A stretch of DNA of 5,507 nucleotides from Jiangellaceae bacterium (GTDB taxonomy: Bacteria > Actinomycetota > Actinomycetes > Jiangellales > Jiangellaceae): positions 1 to 5,507 of the forward strand of contig JASLBX010000078.1 in the NCBI GenBank assembly GCA_030146385.1, read 5' to 3'. Of this stretch, positions 1 to 5,033 are shown piece by piece (positions within the stretch are counted from its first letter, which is position 1; the number at the start of each line of letters is the position of its first letter). A model generated the notes under the pieces. It did not search any database and was not told where the DNA came from. It saw only the letters and a list, made by a program, of their open reading frames with translations. A program made the position numbers and the translations under genes.

Positions 1-1
1 C

Positions 2-439
2 CTGGTCTCCGAGCCGTTGCCCGTCCAGCCGTACCACGCCGCGGCCGGAATGGACCGCGAGGCTGCCGAACATCTCGTCACCCAGGTCGAACAGGCGGCC
101 GAGGACGCTGCGGCAGCCGCCCTGGAGTCGGCGGTCAACATGCTCCCCGAACAAGCGGTAACCGGCGTAGCCGTCGTAGTCAAGGCGGTGTCGGTGGCGC
201 CTGACGTCATGCGGGTCTTGCGCTCGCACGCCGCCATGCATGCCGCAGAAGGCGTGCTCTACCGGGAGGTTGTCCTCGGTGCGGCGCGACTGGGCGGGTG
301 GCCAGCGCATGCCGTCGACGAGTCCGCACTCCCAGCGGCGGACGACCAGATGGTAGCGCTAGGGCGGGTCGCGGGACGCCCGTGGCGACGGGTCGGGAAG
401 GACGCGTCCCGCGTGGCGCTCACCGTGCTGCCCACCTGA
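2..439 (+). CDS. Conserved hypothetical protein, 5'-partial
   Basis: The reading frame is open from the first bases of the window (LVSEP precedes the TTG at 17) and stops with TGA at 437-439. No ribosome binding site precedes the TTG at 17 or the ATG at 50, so I read this as the C-terminal ~145 residues of a gene that begins outside the window. The visible part has an Ala/Glu-rich helical stretch (AAEHLVTQVEQAAEDAAAAA), then a hydrophobic strand-like segment (VTGVAVVVKAVSVAP). A helix follows (HAAMHAAEGVLYREVVLGAA), and the tail ends near GRPWRRVGKDASRVALTVL. There is no signal peptide or membrane segment. I do not recognise a named family. The alternating strand and helix pattern suggests a small cytosolic alpha/beta protein, and no function can be inferred. 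Codon use resembles the neighbours. A short hairpin overlaps its stop codon, and 152 bases separate it from the next gene, so it is probably a separate transcription unit. Confidence 0.6.
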   Translation: MVSEPLPVQPYHAAAGMDREAAEHLVTQVEQAAEDAAAAALESAVNMLPEQAVTGVAVVVKAVSVAPDVMRVLRSHAAMHAAEGVLYREVVLGAARLGGWPAHAVDESALPAADDQMVALGRVAGRPWRRVGKDASRVALTVLPT

Positions 440-446
440 CAGCACG
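424..446 (+). terminator. Stem-loop overlapping the stop codon, possible terminator
   Basis: CGTGCTG (424-430) and CAGCACG (440-446) form a perfect 7-bp stem with a 9-base loop that contains the TGA stop of the upstream gene. No U-run follows, so this is at best a weak or Rho-assisted terminator. Its position at the gene end is the main support. Confidence 0.3.
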
Positions 447-483
447 AGGGCTCGCGACCCCTGCTCGGACATGGGTGGAACTC

Positions 484-505
484 CTCACATCCACCGGATT
501 GTGAG
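484..505. promoter_or_regulatory. Dyad upstream of the SRPBCC-methyltransferase operon
   Basis: CTCACATCC (484-492) is the reverse complement of GGATTGTGAG (496-505) apart from one unpaired base, with a 3-base centre ACC. It sits about 87 bases upstream of the ATG at 592, in the only intergenic space ahead of the operon. It could be an operator for a dimeric repressor or an RNA hairpin. I see no convincing -35/-10 pair around it, and the regulatory role is inference. Confidence 0.3.
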
Positions 506-591
506 TTGGGGTATTCACCCGAAGCGGCAGCTACGGCCGGGCTCGTAGCGTCAACGGTCACAGACACGTCGGCGAACCGAAAGAGGCCGTC

Positions 592-1080
592 ATGAGAAGG
601 ATCGAGGAGAGCATCGTCATCAACCGGCCGTGTGAGGAGGTGTTCCAGTACCTGGCCACCAGGTCAAACGATCCTGAGTGGATGGCGTCGGTGCTGGAGT
701 CGCAGTGGCTGGACGATTCCGAGCCCGGCTCGTCCGAGCCGGCCAGCATCGGTCGGCGGGGCCGGATGGTCATGAAGCTGCAGCGACGGCACGTCGAGTT
801 CATCGACGAGGTGACCGACTACCAGCCCGGCCGGATCGTCGCGCACCGGACGGTCGACGGGCCGTTCACCCTAAACACAGCATGCATCTGCGACCCGACG
901 CCCGACGGGTGCCGGGCCACCGTCGTGGGCGAGGCCGACCGTCCGATTGGCGGGGTCTTCGCCCCAATTGTCGAGCCGTTCGTCGCCCGTGGCGTGCGCC
1001 GCGGCTTCAAGTCGGACCTGGCCCGGCTCAAGAGCATCCTCGAGGCCGAGACCGCGCAGGCGGAAGGAGCAGAACGATGA
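592..1080 (+). CDS. SRPBCC family (polyketide cyclase/dehydrase-like) protein
   Basis: The 162-residue cytosolic protein has the helix-grip architecture of the SRPBCC/START-like superfamily. The N-terminal strand and helix (residues 4-21, IEESIVINRPCEEVFQYL) lead into the family-typical NDPEW (26-30). Strands covering GRRGRM, HVEFIDEVTDY, GRIVAHRTVDGPF and the Cys-containing TACICDPTPDGCRATVVGEA follow. A long C-terminal helix (about 137-152, RRGFKSDLARLKSILE) closes the cavity. The length is normal for stand-alone members, which bind a hydrophobic small molecule or catalyse cyclisation or hydrolysis. The ligand cannot be read from sequence. The ATG at 592 is preceded by AAGAGG (581-586) at 5 bases, a modest Shine-Dalgarno site. 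The stop TGA (1078-1080) overlaps the ATG (1077-1079) of the methyltransferase gene, so the two are almost certainly co-transcribed and translationally coupled. The family call is firm, the substrate unknown. Confidence 0.85.
   Translation: MRRIEESIVINRPCEEVFQYLATRSNDPEWMASVLESQWLDDSEPGSSEPASIGRRGRMVMKLQRRHVEFIDEVTDYQPGRIVAHRTVDGPFTLNTACICDPTPDGCRATVVGEADRPIGGVFAPIVEPFVARGVRRGFKSDLARLKSILEAETAQAEGAER
1062..1069 (+). promoter_or_regulatory. Strong ribosome binding site for the methyltransferase
   Basis: GGAAGGAG lies inside the 3' end of the SRPBCC gene, 7 bases before the ATG at 1077. It fixes that start against longer in-frame extensions back to 678, whose translation is only the shadow of the SRPBCC gene. 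Confidence 0.8.
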
Positions 1081-1925
1081 GCCAGGCGACACAGGTAAAC
1101 CAGGCCGAGCGCGAGTTCTGGGCCGCCGAAGGCCCGCAGCAATACGTGGAGCACGGCGCCCGGTGGGAGACCATGATGGCCCCGTTCGGCGCCGCCATGT
1201 TCGACGCCGTCGCTCTCCAACCAGGCGAGCACGTGCTGGACGTAGGTTGTGGCTGGGGAGCCACGACCGTCGACGCGGCCGAGCGGGTGGCACCGGAAGG
1301 CACCGTGGTCGGCGTCGACATCTCGGAACAGATGCTGGCGCCCGCACGGCAACGGACGGCCGACCTGGCGAACATCACGCTGCTGGAGGCCGACGCCCAG
1401 ACGCACCCGTTCGAGCCGGCGTCCTACGACGCGGTGATCAGCCGGTTCGCCGCCATGTTGTTCGACGACCCACCGGCTGCTTTTGGCAACCTGCACCGGG
1501 CGCTGAAACCGGGCGGCCGGCTCGCGTTCGTGTGCTGGCAGGATCCGCTGAAGACCGAGTGGGTGGCCGTGGCGATGGCTGCCGCCGTACCGCTGGTAGG
1601 GAGGCCGCCAGACCTGGGCGAGCCGGGCGCTCCCGGACCGTTCGCGTTCGCCGACGGCGACCGCGCGCGCCGGCTGGTCGCGGCGGGCGGCTTCGATGAG
1701 GTCACATTGGAGCCGGTCACCCGGCCACAGCGCATCGCGGACAACGCCGACGACGCCGTCACCCTCGTCTTGTCGCTTCCCGAGACCCGGCAGCTGCTTA
1801 ACGGCGTGCCGGAGGACACGGTGGCCAAGGTGACGGGCGCGCTCGGGGATGCCTTCACGTCGCACGCCGGTCCACACGGCGTCGTGACCGATGCCACCGC
1901 CTGGCTCGTTACGGCCCGTCGCTGA
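1077..1925 (+). CDS. Class I SAM-dependent methyltransferase (UbiE/Methyltransf_11-like)
   Basis: The 282-residue protein has a complete Rossmann-type SAM-binding domain. Motif I is VLDVGCGWG at about 53-61. The acidic residue that holds the SAM ribose is D81 in VVGVDIS. The adenine-contacting EADAQ lies at 105-109, the post-II strand YDAVISRFAAMLFDD at 117-131, and motif III LKPGGRLAFVCWQ at 143-155. The N-terminal helix (EREFWAAEGPQQYVEHGARW) and the 110-residue C-terminal part, which would carry substrate specificity, match the length of small-molecule methyltransferases. The start at 1077 is chosen because of the strong GGAAGGAG site and the ATGA overlap with the upstream gene. Coupling to an SRPBCC protein suggests that the two act on the same small lipophilic substrate, but this is inference. 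No catalytic motif is missing. The fold and cofactor are certain, the acceptor molecule is not. Confidence 0.9.
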   Translation: MSQATQVNQAEREFWAAEGPQQYVEHGARWETMMAPFGAAMFDAVALQPGEHVLDVGCGWGATTVDAAERVAPEGTVVGVDISEQMLAPARQRTADLANITLLEADAQTHPFEPASYDAVISRFAAMLFDDPPAAFGNLHRALKPGGRLAFVCWQDPLKTEWVAVAMAAAVPLVGRPPDLGEPGAPGPFAFADGDRARRLVAAGGFDEVTLEPVTRPQRIADNADDAVTLVLSLPETRQLLNGVPEDTVAKVTGALGDAFTSHAGPHGVVTDATAWLVTARR

Positions 1926-1943
1926 TAGCCCGTTGAGCCTGCG

Positions 1944-2106
1944 ATGCAGGTTCCCGACGCTCCTCGGCGGGTACGTGTGGTGGCTCGGCGTCGTAGCGCG
2001 CTGGTCGGTGTGGGGCTCGCGCTGGTCGCGCTTGGAGCGCTGGCGTTTCTGTATGTGTCCGGGAGGATCAGCGAGGCTGCGCCTTACCGTTCAACGGGCA
2101 TGGCGG
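1944..2106 (+). pseudogene. Possible SAF/CpaB-like N-terminal fragment (Tad pilus region remnant)
   Basis: From the ATG at 1944 the frame encodes a short N-terminus, an Arg-rich patch (RRVRVVARRR, residues 8-17) and one hydrophobic helix (ALVGVGLALVALGALAFLYV, 19-38). After about residue 55 the translation turns into low-complexity Arg/Gly sequence, which is only the shadow of the TadB-like frame, although it stays open to 2582. A basic N-terminus plus a single membrane anchor resembles the start of actinobacterial SAF-domain (CpaB/RcpC-like) proteins, which lie upstream of the Tad ATPase and membrane genes. The periplasmic SAF domain and the ATPase genes are missing, so this would be a deletion remnant. 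The resemblance is based on composition and context, without a diagnostic motif. It could equally be a non-coding stretch or a small unrelated membrane peptide. No good ribosome binding site is visible. Confidence 0.3.
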
Positions 2107-2115
2107 TGAGCCGCC

Positions 2116-2575
2116 ATGACGACGCCGCTGCTCGCCGCCGGCGGGGCCGTGCTCGTCGGCGCCGGGCTGGTCACCATCGCGACTGCCTTCCTCGCACCCG
2201 CAGCCGTGACAACTCCGCCGCGGTTCAATGCCCTGCGCCTACGAGCTCACGCCAGGCCGGCTTGGGCCCGGTCATCGGGTGGCCGAGTGGCCGTCGTCGT
2301 CGCCGCTGCGGCTGGCGTGGTGGTGTGGGTGGTCACCGGGTTGGCGGTGGCGGCTGTGATCCTGCCCGCCGCCGCGGTCGTTGTGCCGTCCCTGCTGCGG
2401 GTGCCGAACGCGAAACGGGCGATCAAGCGGCTGGAGGCGATGGAGGAGTGGACCCGCAACCTGGCCGGTGTGCTGACCGTCGGCGTTGGACCTGGAGCAG
2501 GCGGTCATCTCCAGTCTGCGCACCGTCATCAGAGGCCGGTCGCCCGGAACGGGTGACCGGCCTCTTGATCGTTAG
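2116..2575 (+). pseudogene. Truncated, frameshifted TadB-like type II secretion F-family protein
   Basis: The frame from the ATG at 2116 encodes a membrane helix (about 5-27), a basic linker (RFNALRLRAHARPAW) and a second hydrophobic segment of about 30 residues (57-91). It then carries a sequence typical of actinobacterial TadB/TadC: NAKRAIKRLEAMEEWTRN, then LAGVLTVGVG. The family consensus continues with LEQA. In this frame the DNA instead reads PGAGG. Removing one C at 2491-2492 restores LEQAVISSLRTV, so a single-base insertion has broken the gene. In the restored frame the protein runs only to a TAG at 2573-2575, and the resemblance ends near 2530. The whole C-terminal half of the F domain, with its further membrane helices, is absent. 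Intact family members form the inner-membrane platform of Tad/Flp pilus assembly. This copy cannot do that. The neighbouring cpaF-type ATPase and pilin genes are not present. Confidence 0.7.
2531..2565 (+). terminator. Strong stem-loop, terminator between convergent genes
   Basis: AGAGGCCGGTC (2531-2541) pairs perfectly with GACCGGCCTCT (2555-2565). Inside, a G-U pair and CCCG/CGGG extend this to a continuous 16-bp stem closed by a GAA triloop. On the plus strand a weak T-containing tail (TTGATCGTT) follows. It lies at the end of the plus-strand debris and 79 bases beyond the stop of the convergent sigma factor gene. The one non-Watson-Crick pair is G-U in plus-strand RNA but A-C in minus-strand RNA, so it should work better for rightward transcription. 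Confidence 0.65.
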
Positions 2576-2643
2576 ACGGTGACTTGACCTTGATCGCTGC
2601 GGACGTGTCGAACCCGGAGCAGGCCCGGCTTGGCTGAAGTTTC
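2566..2643. other. Short intergenic stretch between convergent units
   Basis: These 78 bases separate the hairpin from the sigma factor stop. They contain no ORF with a start codon and a recognisable product. A plus-strand reading from about 2581 (DLTLIAADVSNPEQARLG, then TGA at 2635-2637) looks protein-like and could be more gene debris, but I cannot assign it. Confidence 0.3.
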
Positions 2644-3282
2644 CTAGGTGGCGACTCGTACCAGCCCGTTCTCGCGGGCGTAGCCGTTCAGGAGCGTCCG
2701 GAGCCGGCGCCGGCCGCGGTGCAGCCGCGAGACCACAGTGCCGATTGGCGTCCCGGTGATCTGGGCGATCTCCTTGTACGCGAAGCCTTCGACGTCCGCG
2801 AGGTACACGACCATCCTGAAGGATTCCGGAATCTGCTGCAGCGCGTCCTTGACGTCCGAGTCGGGAAGGTGGGCGAGGGCTTCGGCTTCGGCGGACGGCA
2901 GGCCGGTCGAGGTGTGTGCCTCGGCACGGGCCATCTGCCAGTCTTCGATCTCGTCAGCGTTGGTTTCGAGCGGCCGGCGCTGTCGCTTCCGGTAGGAGTC
3001 GATGAATTCGTTGCTCAGAATCCTGTACAACCAGGCCTTGAGGTTCGTACCGTTCCCGAACTGGTGGAACGACGCGAACGCCTTCGCGTAGGTCTCTTGA
3101 ACCAGGTCCTGGGCGTCAGCAGGGTTGCGCGCCATCCTGAGCGCCGCGGAGTACAGCTGATCGAGGTATGGCAACGCGTCCCGCTCGAACCGGTGAGTCA
3201 GATCGCGCGCGTCATGGTCGGAGGGCTGTGCTTCGCTACCGGTCACGATGGGCCGGTCAAGGACTCCGCACGTCGCTGTCAT
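2644..3282 (-). CDS. SigR/SigH-like ECF RNA polymerase sigma factor without an adjacent anti-sigma gene
   Basis: The 212-residue protein has both ECF sigma domains. Sigma-2 (about 34-103) contains RFERDALPYLDQLYSAALRM, the -10-recognising NPADAQDLVQETYAKAF and the helix LKAWLYRILSNEFIDSYRK. The linker carries EIEDWQMARAE. Sigma-4 (about 143-198) contains IPESFRMVVYLADVEGFAYK and the helix-turn-helix EIAQITGTPIGTVVSRLHRG. These stretches match the SigR (Streptomyces)/SigH (mycobacteria) group, which directs thiol-oxidative and heat stress genes. The group is normally held by the zinc-binding redox anti-sigma factor RsrA encoded immediately downstream. Here no ORF with an HxxxCxxC motif follows. 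The downstream DNA is a terminator-like hairpin and Tad debris on the other strand. The ATG at 3280-3282 has AGGGAG upstream, and an in-frame TGA five codons before it rules out the long unstable isoform known for Streptomyces SigR. The family call is firm. The symbol is left blank because this is probably a paralogue. Confidence 0.9.
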   Translation of the reverse strand: MTATCGVLDRPIVTGSEAQPSDHDARDLTHRFERDALPYLDQLYSAALRMARNPADAQDLVQETYAKAFASFHQFGNGTNLKAWLYRILSNEFIDSYRKRQRRPLETNADEIEDWQMARAEAHTSTGLPSAEAEALAHLPDSDVKDALQQIPESFRMVVYLADVEGFAYKEIAQITGTPIGTVVSRLHRGRRRLRTLLNGYARENGLVRVAT

Positions 3283-3287
3283 GAGCG

Positions 3288-3293
3288 CTCCCT
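3288..3293 (-). promoter_or_regulatory. Ribosome binding site of the sigma factor gene
   Basis: On the minus strand AGGGAG lies 5 bases before the ATG. It supports that start together with the in-frame stop codon just upstream. Confidence 0.7.
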
Positions 3294-3406
3294 CTCATTC
3301 GTGCTGCCGACACAGCCACTGTTGCCGATCGATGCTGAGAGGACGTTGAGAGTGAATCTCGTCACCATGCGCCCGCCCGCCTGATCTGAGCAGGCGATTT
3401 CCTCTC

Positions 3407-3492
3407 AAGATCGTCGTTTGACAGGAGAAAGGCGCCTCTCTGCCCGGCAAACCAGGGCAAATTTTCGCTTGCTCCTGTTAAACGACGATCTT
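3407..3492. repeat. 86-bp inverted-repeat element with 21-bp arms
   Basis: The left arm 3407-3427 (starts AAGATCGTCGTTT, ends ACAGGAG) is the reverse complement of the right arm 3472-3492 (starts CTCCTGT, ends AAACGACGATCTT), with one mismatch in 21. In plus-strand RNA that mismatch is a G-U pair, so the stem would be unbroken. In minus-strand RNA it is A-C. The 44-base loop contains a second hairpin, TGCCC (3441-3445) with GGGCA (3455-3459), and a GGCGCC palindrome. No U-run follows in either direction, so it is not a standard terminator. There is no obvious target-site duplication beside it. It could be a REP/MITE-like palindromic unit or a structured leader of the sigma factor transcript. 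Confidence 0.8.
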
Positions 3493-3531
3493 GGAGCCGG
3501 CTGTCCGCTGTCGCGGGACGCCGTGGGCCAT

Positions 3532-3553
3532 CCGTCACCCGGAAACGGGACGG
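3532..3553. terminator. Small hairpin behind the DUF3179 gene
   Basis: CCGT-CA-CCCG (3532-3541) pairs with CGGG-ACGG (3546-3553) around GAAA, with a 2-base bulge. On the minus strand it begins about 44 bases after the lipoprotein stop codon. There is no clear U-tract, so the terminator role is tentative. Confidence 0.3.
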
Positions 3554-3562
3554 ACCCGCGGA

Positions 3563-3573
3563 AAGATCGTCGT
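3563..3573 (+). repeat. Third copy of the inverted-repeat arm core
   Basis: AAGATCGTCGT is an exact 11-base direct copy of 3407-3417 and the reverse complement of 3482-3492. It lies between the lipoprotein gene and the 86-bp element. Confidence 0.7.
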
Positions 3574-3596
3574 CACGGCGTAGCCGCTCCGAGGGG

Positions 3597-4853
3597 TCAA
3601 CTGACGACGCGGGTGTCGGGCGCGAAGGCGACCCAGCTCTTCCAGAATGTGTCGATGAACGGGTAGCCGTCCAGGACCTCCCCGGCGAGCGGGCCGTCGA
3701 TGGCCTGGCCACGGACGTTCCAGGTCGAGCCGGTCTGGTCGTCGACGAAGTGTTCGCCTTCCTTGTTGAACGTCAGCTCTTCGTCCCCAACGACCGGGCT
3801 GAACACGGCCACCGTGCCGATGTCCTGTCCCTCACCGACCTCGCTGGCTCCCAGCGCGGACGCCTGCCTGCCCGTGAAGAACAGCACGAGCGGCTGGTCG
3901 TCGATGGTGGCCGCGAGTACCCCTGCTTCTTCGACCGCGCTGCGTAGCACGCCCACGGTCTCCGTGTCACCCTCGAGAGCGATGAACCGCTCGAGCGGCG
4001 GGAAACGCTCATCGTCCGTGGGCGCGCCGAACAACGGTTCTCTGTTCGGATCCACGTCGTACCCGGCGTACGGGTTTCGGCCATAGGACCGGGTGTGGCC
4101 GGTGTCCCGTGACAGCACCCACGCGTCCGGGTGTGACTCCTTGAAGTCCGACCACCCGACTGGAAACACCGGGATGAACTCCAGCTTGGTGCCGGTCATG
4201 ACGCCGACCGCCGCCTCGCCGGTGAGCTGCGGCCACAGGGATTCGGTCTGCCGGTCGTACATGACCAGGTTGCTGGCGTACAGCCGTCCCGACGTGCCGA
4301 AGTCGAGCACCTTGCCGTCGACGCGGCGGTCGAAGCCGACGCCAGAGTTGCACAGCGGGCAGTAAGTGACGGCGACCGGCACGTCGCCGAGCGTGTCATT
4401 GACGATCTCATGCCAGGTAAGGATCTGATACGGGTAGCCCCTGGTCTCGCCGTTAAGCGTGACCGCGAGGAGCGCCTCATCCTCGGCGAGCCACGTGACG
4501 TCCGAGGCACGTTCGAACTTCGGGTTGTCGATCGCAGGGATGCCGTCCGGCGGGGGGCCGCCGCTCACAATCAGTTCGGGATCCAGCAGCGGCTCTGGGA
4601 AGGCCGCGTCGCGCATATCCGCCAGTGCGGAGGGGACGTCCTCCGGCGGGCTGTTCTCGGCTTGCGGCAACTCCACTGGGTCCGCGGCGGAAGAACCGGG
4701 CTCGGCCGGGTCCGTCGGTGCGCCGTCCCCATTCTCCGCCCCTGTCGCCGGCTCGGGTGTGTCGTCCCCGCCGCAGGCAGACAGTACGAGCGCCCCCACT
4801 ACCGCCAGCACGGTCAGTCGGCGGATCACTGTCGTGGTTCGTGCGCTCGTCAT
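3597..4853 (-). CDS. DUF3179 domain-containing lipoprotein
   Basis: The 418-residue precursor starts with a signal peptide: charged MTSARTTTVIRR, a hydrophobic core, and the lipobox LVLSAC with the lipidated cysteine at about 27. An acidic Pro/Gly/Glu-rich spacer of about 70 residues follows. The rest is a complete DUF3179 domain: GIPAIDNPKF, WLAEDEALLAVTLNGETRGYP, WHEIVND (147-153), the two-cysteine signature YCPLCNSGVGFDR (about 164-176) and FGTSGRLYASNLVMYDRQTE (185-204). RDTGHTRSYGRNPYAGYD and the tail FWKSWVAFAPDTRV complete it. The product should be anchored on the outer face of the membrane. The biochemical role of DUF3179 is not established. The CPLC pair could be a disulphide, redox or metal site, but that is inference. 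I chose the ATG at 4851-4853 because GGAGG (4864-4868) precedes it and it gives a proper signal peptide. A GTG at 4916 in the same frame lacks a ribosome site. The gene reads toward the sigma factor, 314 bases away. Confidence 0.9.
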   Translation of the reverse strand: MTSARTTTVIRRLTVLAVVGALVLSACGGDDTPEPATGAENGDGAPTDPAEPGSSAADPVELPQAENSPPEDVPSALADMRDAAFPEPLLDPELIVSGGPPPDGIPAIDNPKFERASDVTWLAEDEALLAVTLNGETRGYPYQILTWHEIVNDTLGDVPVAVTYCPLCNSGVGFDRRVDGKVLDFGTSGRLYASNLVMYDRQTESLWPQLTGEAAVGVMTGTKLEFIPVFPVGWSDFKESHPDAWVLSRDTGHTRSYGRNPYAGYDVDPNREPLFGAPTDDERFPPLERFIALEGDTETVGVLRSAVEEAGVLAATIDDQPLVLFFTGRQASALGASEVGEGQDIGTVAVFSPVVGDEELTFNKEGEHFVDDQTGSTWNVRGQAIDGPLAGEVLDGYPFIDTFWKSWVAFAPDTRVVS

Positions 4854-4863
4854 CGCAGCCTCG

Positions 4864-4868
4864 CCTCC
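4864..4868 (-). promoter_or_regulatory. Ribosome binding site deciding the lipoprotein start
   Basis: On the minus strand GGAGG lies 10 bases before the ATG at 4853. That spacing is slightly long, but it is the only good site near a start that places the lipobox about 27 residues from the N-terminus. Confidence 0.6.
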
Positions 4869-4930
4869 AGGTTCAGCTTCACCGGCGGCAGGCTCCGAGT
4901 CGGTGACCGCGCTCACGTATCAAATCCGGT

Positions 4931-4982
4931 CCTGCCCGGCGCCCAGGCAGATGGGTCTCACGTAACAGAGGCGCTGGGCAGG
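4931..4982. repeat. 12-bp inverted repeat upstream of the lipoprotein gene
   Basis: CCTGCCCGGCGC (4931-4942) pairs with GCGCTGGGCAGG (4971-4982) with a single G-U pair (plus strand) and a 28-base loop. It sits where the lipoprotein promoter or 5' leader should be. I see no clear -10/-35 boxes here. Confidence 0.4.
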
Positions 4983-4990
4983 CCACGGTC

Positions 4991-5033
4991 GGCGGCCCAC
5001 TCGTGCATGTCGGGGGCAAGCCTGTGGGCCGCC
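4991..5033 (-). terminator. Stem-loop downstream of the membrane protein gene
   Basis: GGCGGCCCAC (4991-5000) and GTGGGCCGCC (5024-5033) form a perfect 10-bp GC-rich stem with a 23-base loop. It begins 22 bases past the stop codon of the minus-strand membrane protein gene. No U-run follows. An alternative pairing, TCGGGG (5010-5015) with CCCCGA (5037-5042), would compete with it. Confidence 0.5.

Larger units (their letters stand above)
3283..3596. other. 314-base intergenic region ahead of the sigma factor
   Basis: No supported gene lies here. From right to left it holds a small hairpin behind the lipoprotein gene (3532-3553), an 11-base copy of the large repeat arm (3563-3573) and the 86-bp inverted-repeat element (3407-3492). 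A further 6-bp hairpin, CGCCTG/CAGGCG with a 7-base loop, lies at 3378-3396. The 90 bases closest to the sigma factor (3283-3377) should contain its promoter. I find no clear SigR-type GGAAT/GTT pair there, although GGAAA occurs on the minus strand near 3400. Part of the region (about 3458-3492) is noticeably richer in A+T than the surrounding genes. Confidence 0.6.

Noticed and set aside
678..1076. Possible 133-residue N-terminal extension of the methyltransferase
   Set aside because: The extension is a low-complexity Arg/Ala/Pro translation of the SRPBCC gene in another frame. The strong ribosome site and ATGA overlap at 1077 fix the real start.
819..1877. Long open frame (352 codons) on the minus strand opposite the methyltransferase
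   Set aside because: It is rich in Arg, Gly, His and Pro with no recognisable domain, and lies exactly antisense to a gene with a full set of methyltransferase motifs. Such shadows are common in high-GC DNA.
1944..2582. A single 212-residue protein
   Set aside because: Only the first ~55 residues look protein-like. The remainder is an Arg/Gly-rich shadow of the TadB-like frame.
2719..3384. Plus-strand open frame across the sigma factor gene
   Set aside because: It is antisense to an unambiguous ECF sigma factor and has no domain of its own.
3283..3406. SigR-type autoregulated promoter ahead of the sigma factor
   Set aside because: A GGAAA occurs on the minus strand near 3400, but no GTT lies at the required spacing downstream, so the match is not good enough to call.
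3407..3573. CRISPR-like repeats
   Set aside because: There are only three partial copies, one inverted, with unequal spacing and no regular spacer array or cas genes.
4854..4916. Upstream GTG start of the lipoprotein, 21 residues longer
   Set aside because: It has no ribosome binding site, and the extra acidic residues before the signal peptide would spoil it. The ATG at 4853 has GGAGG upstream.
4958..5008. Minus-strand 16-residue ORF (MHEWAADRGLPSASVT)
   Set aside because: It has no Shine-Dalgarno site, is very short and lies within the stem-loop region. Nothing supports translation.
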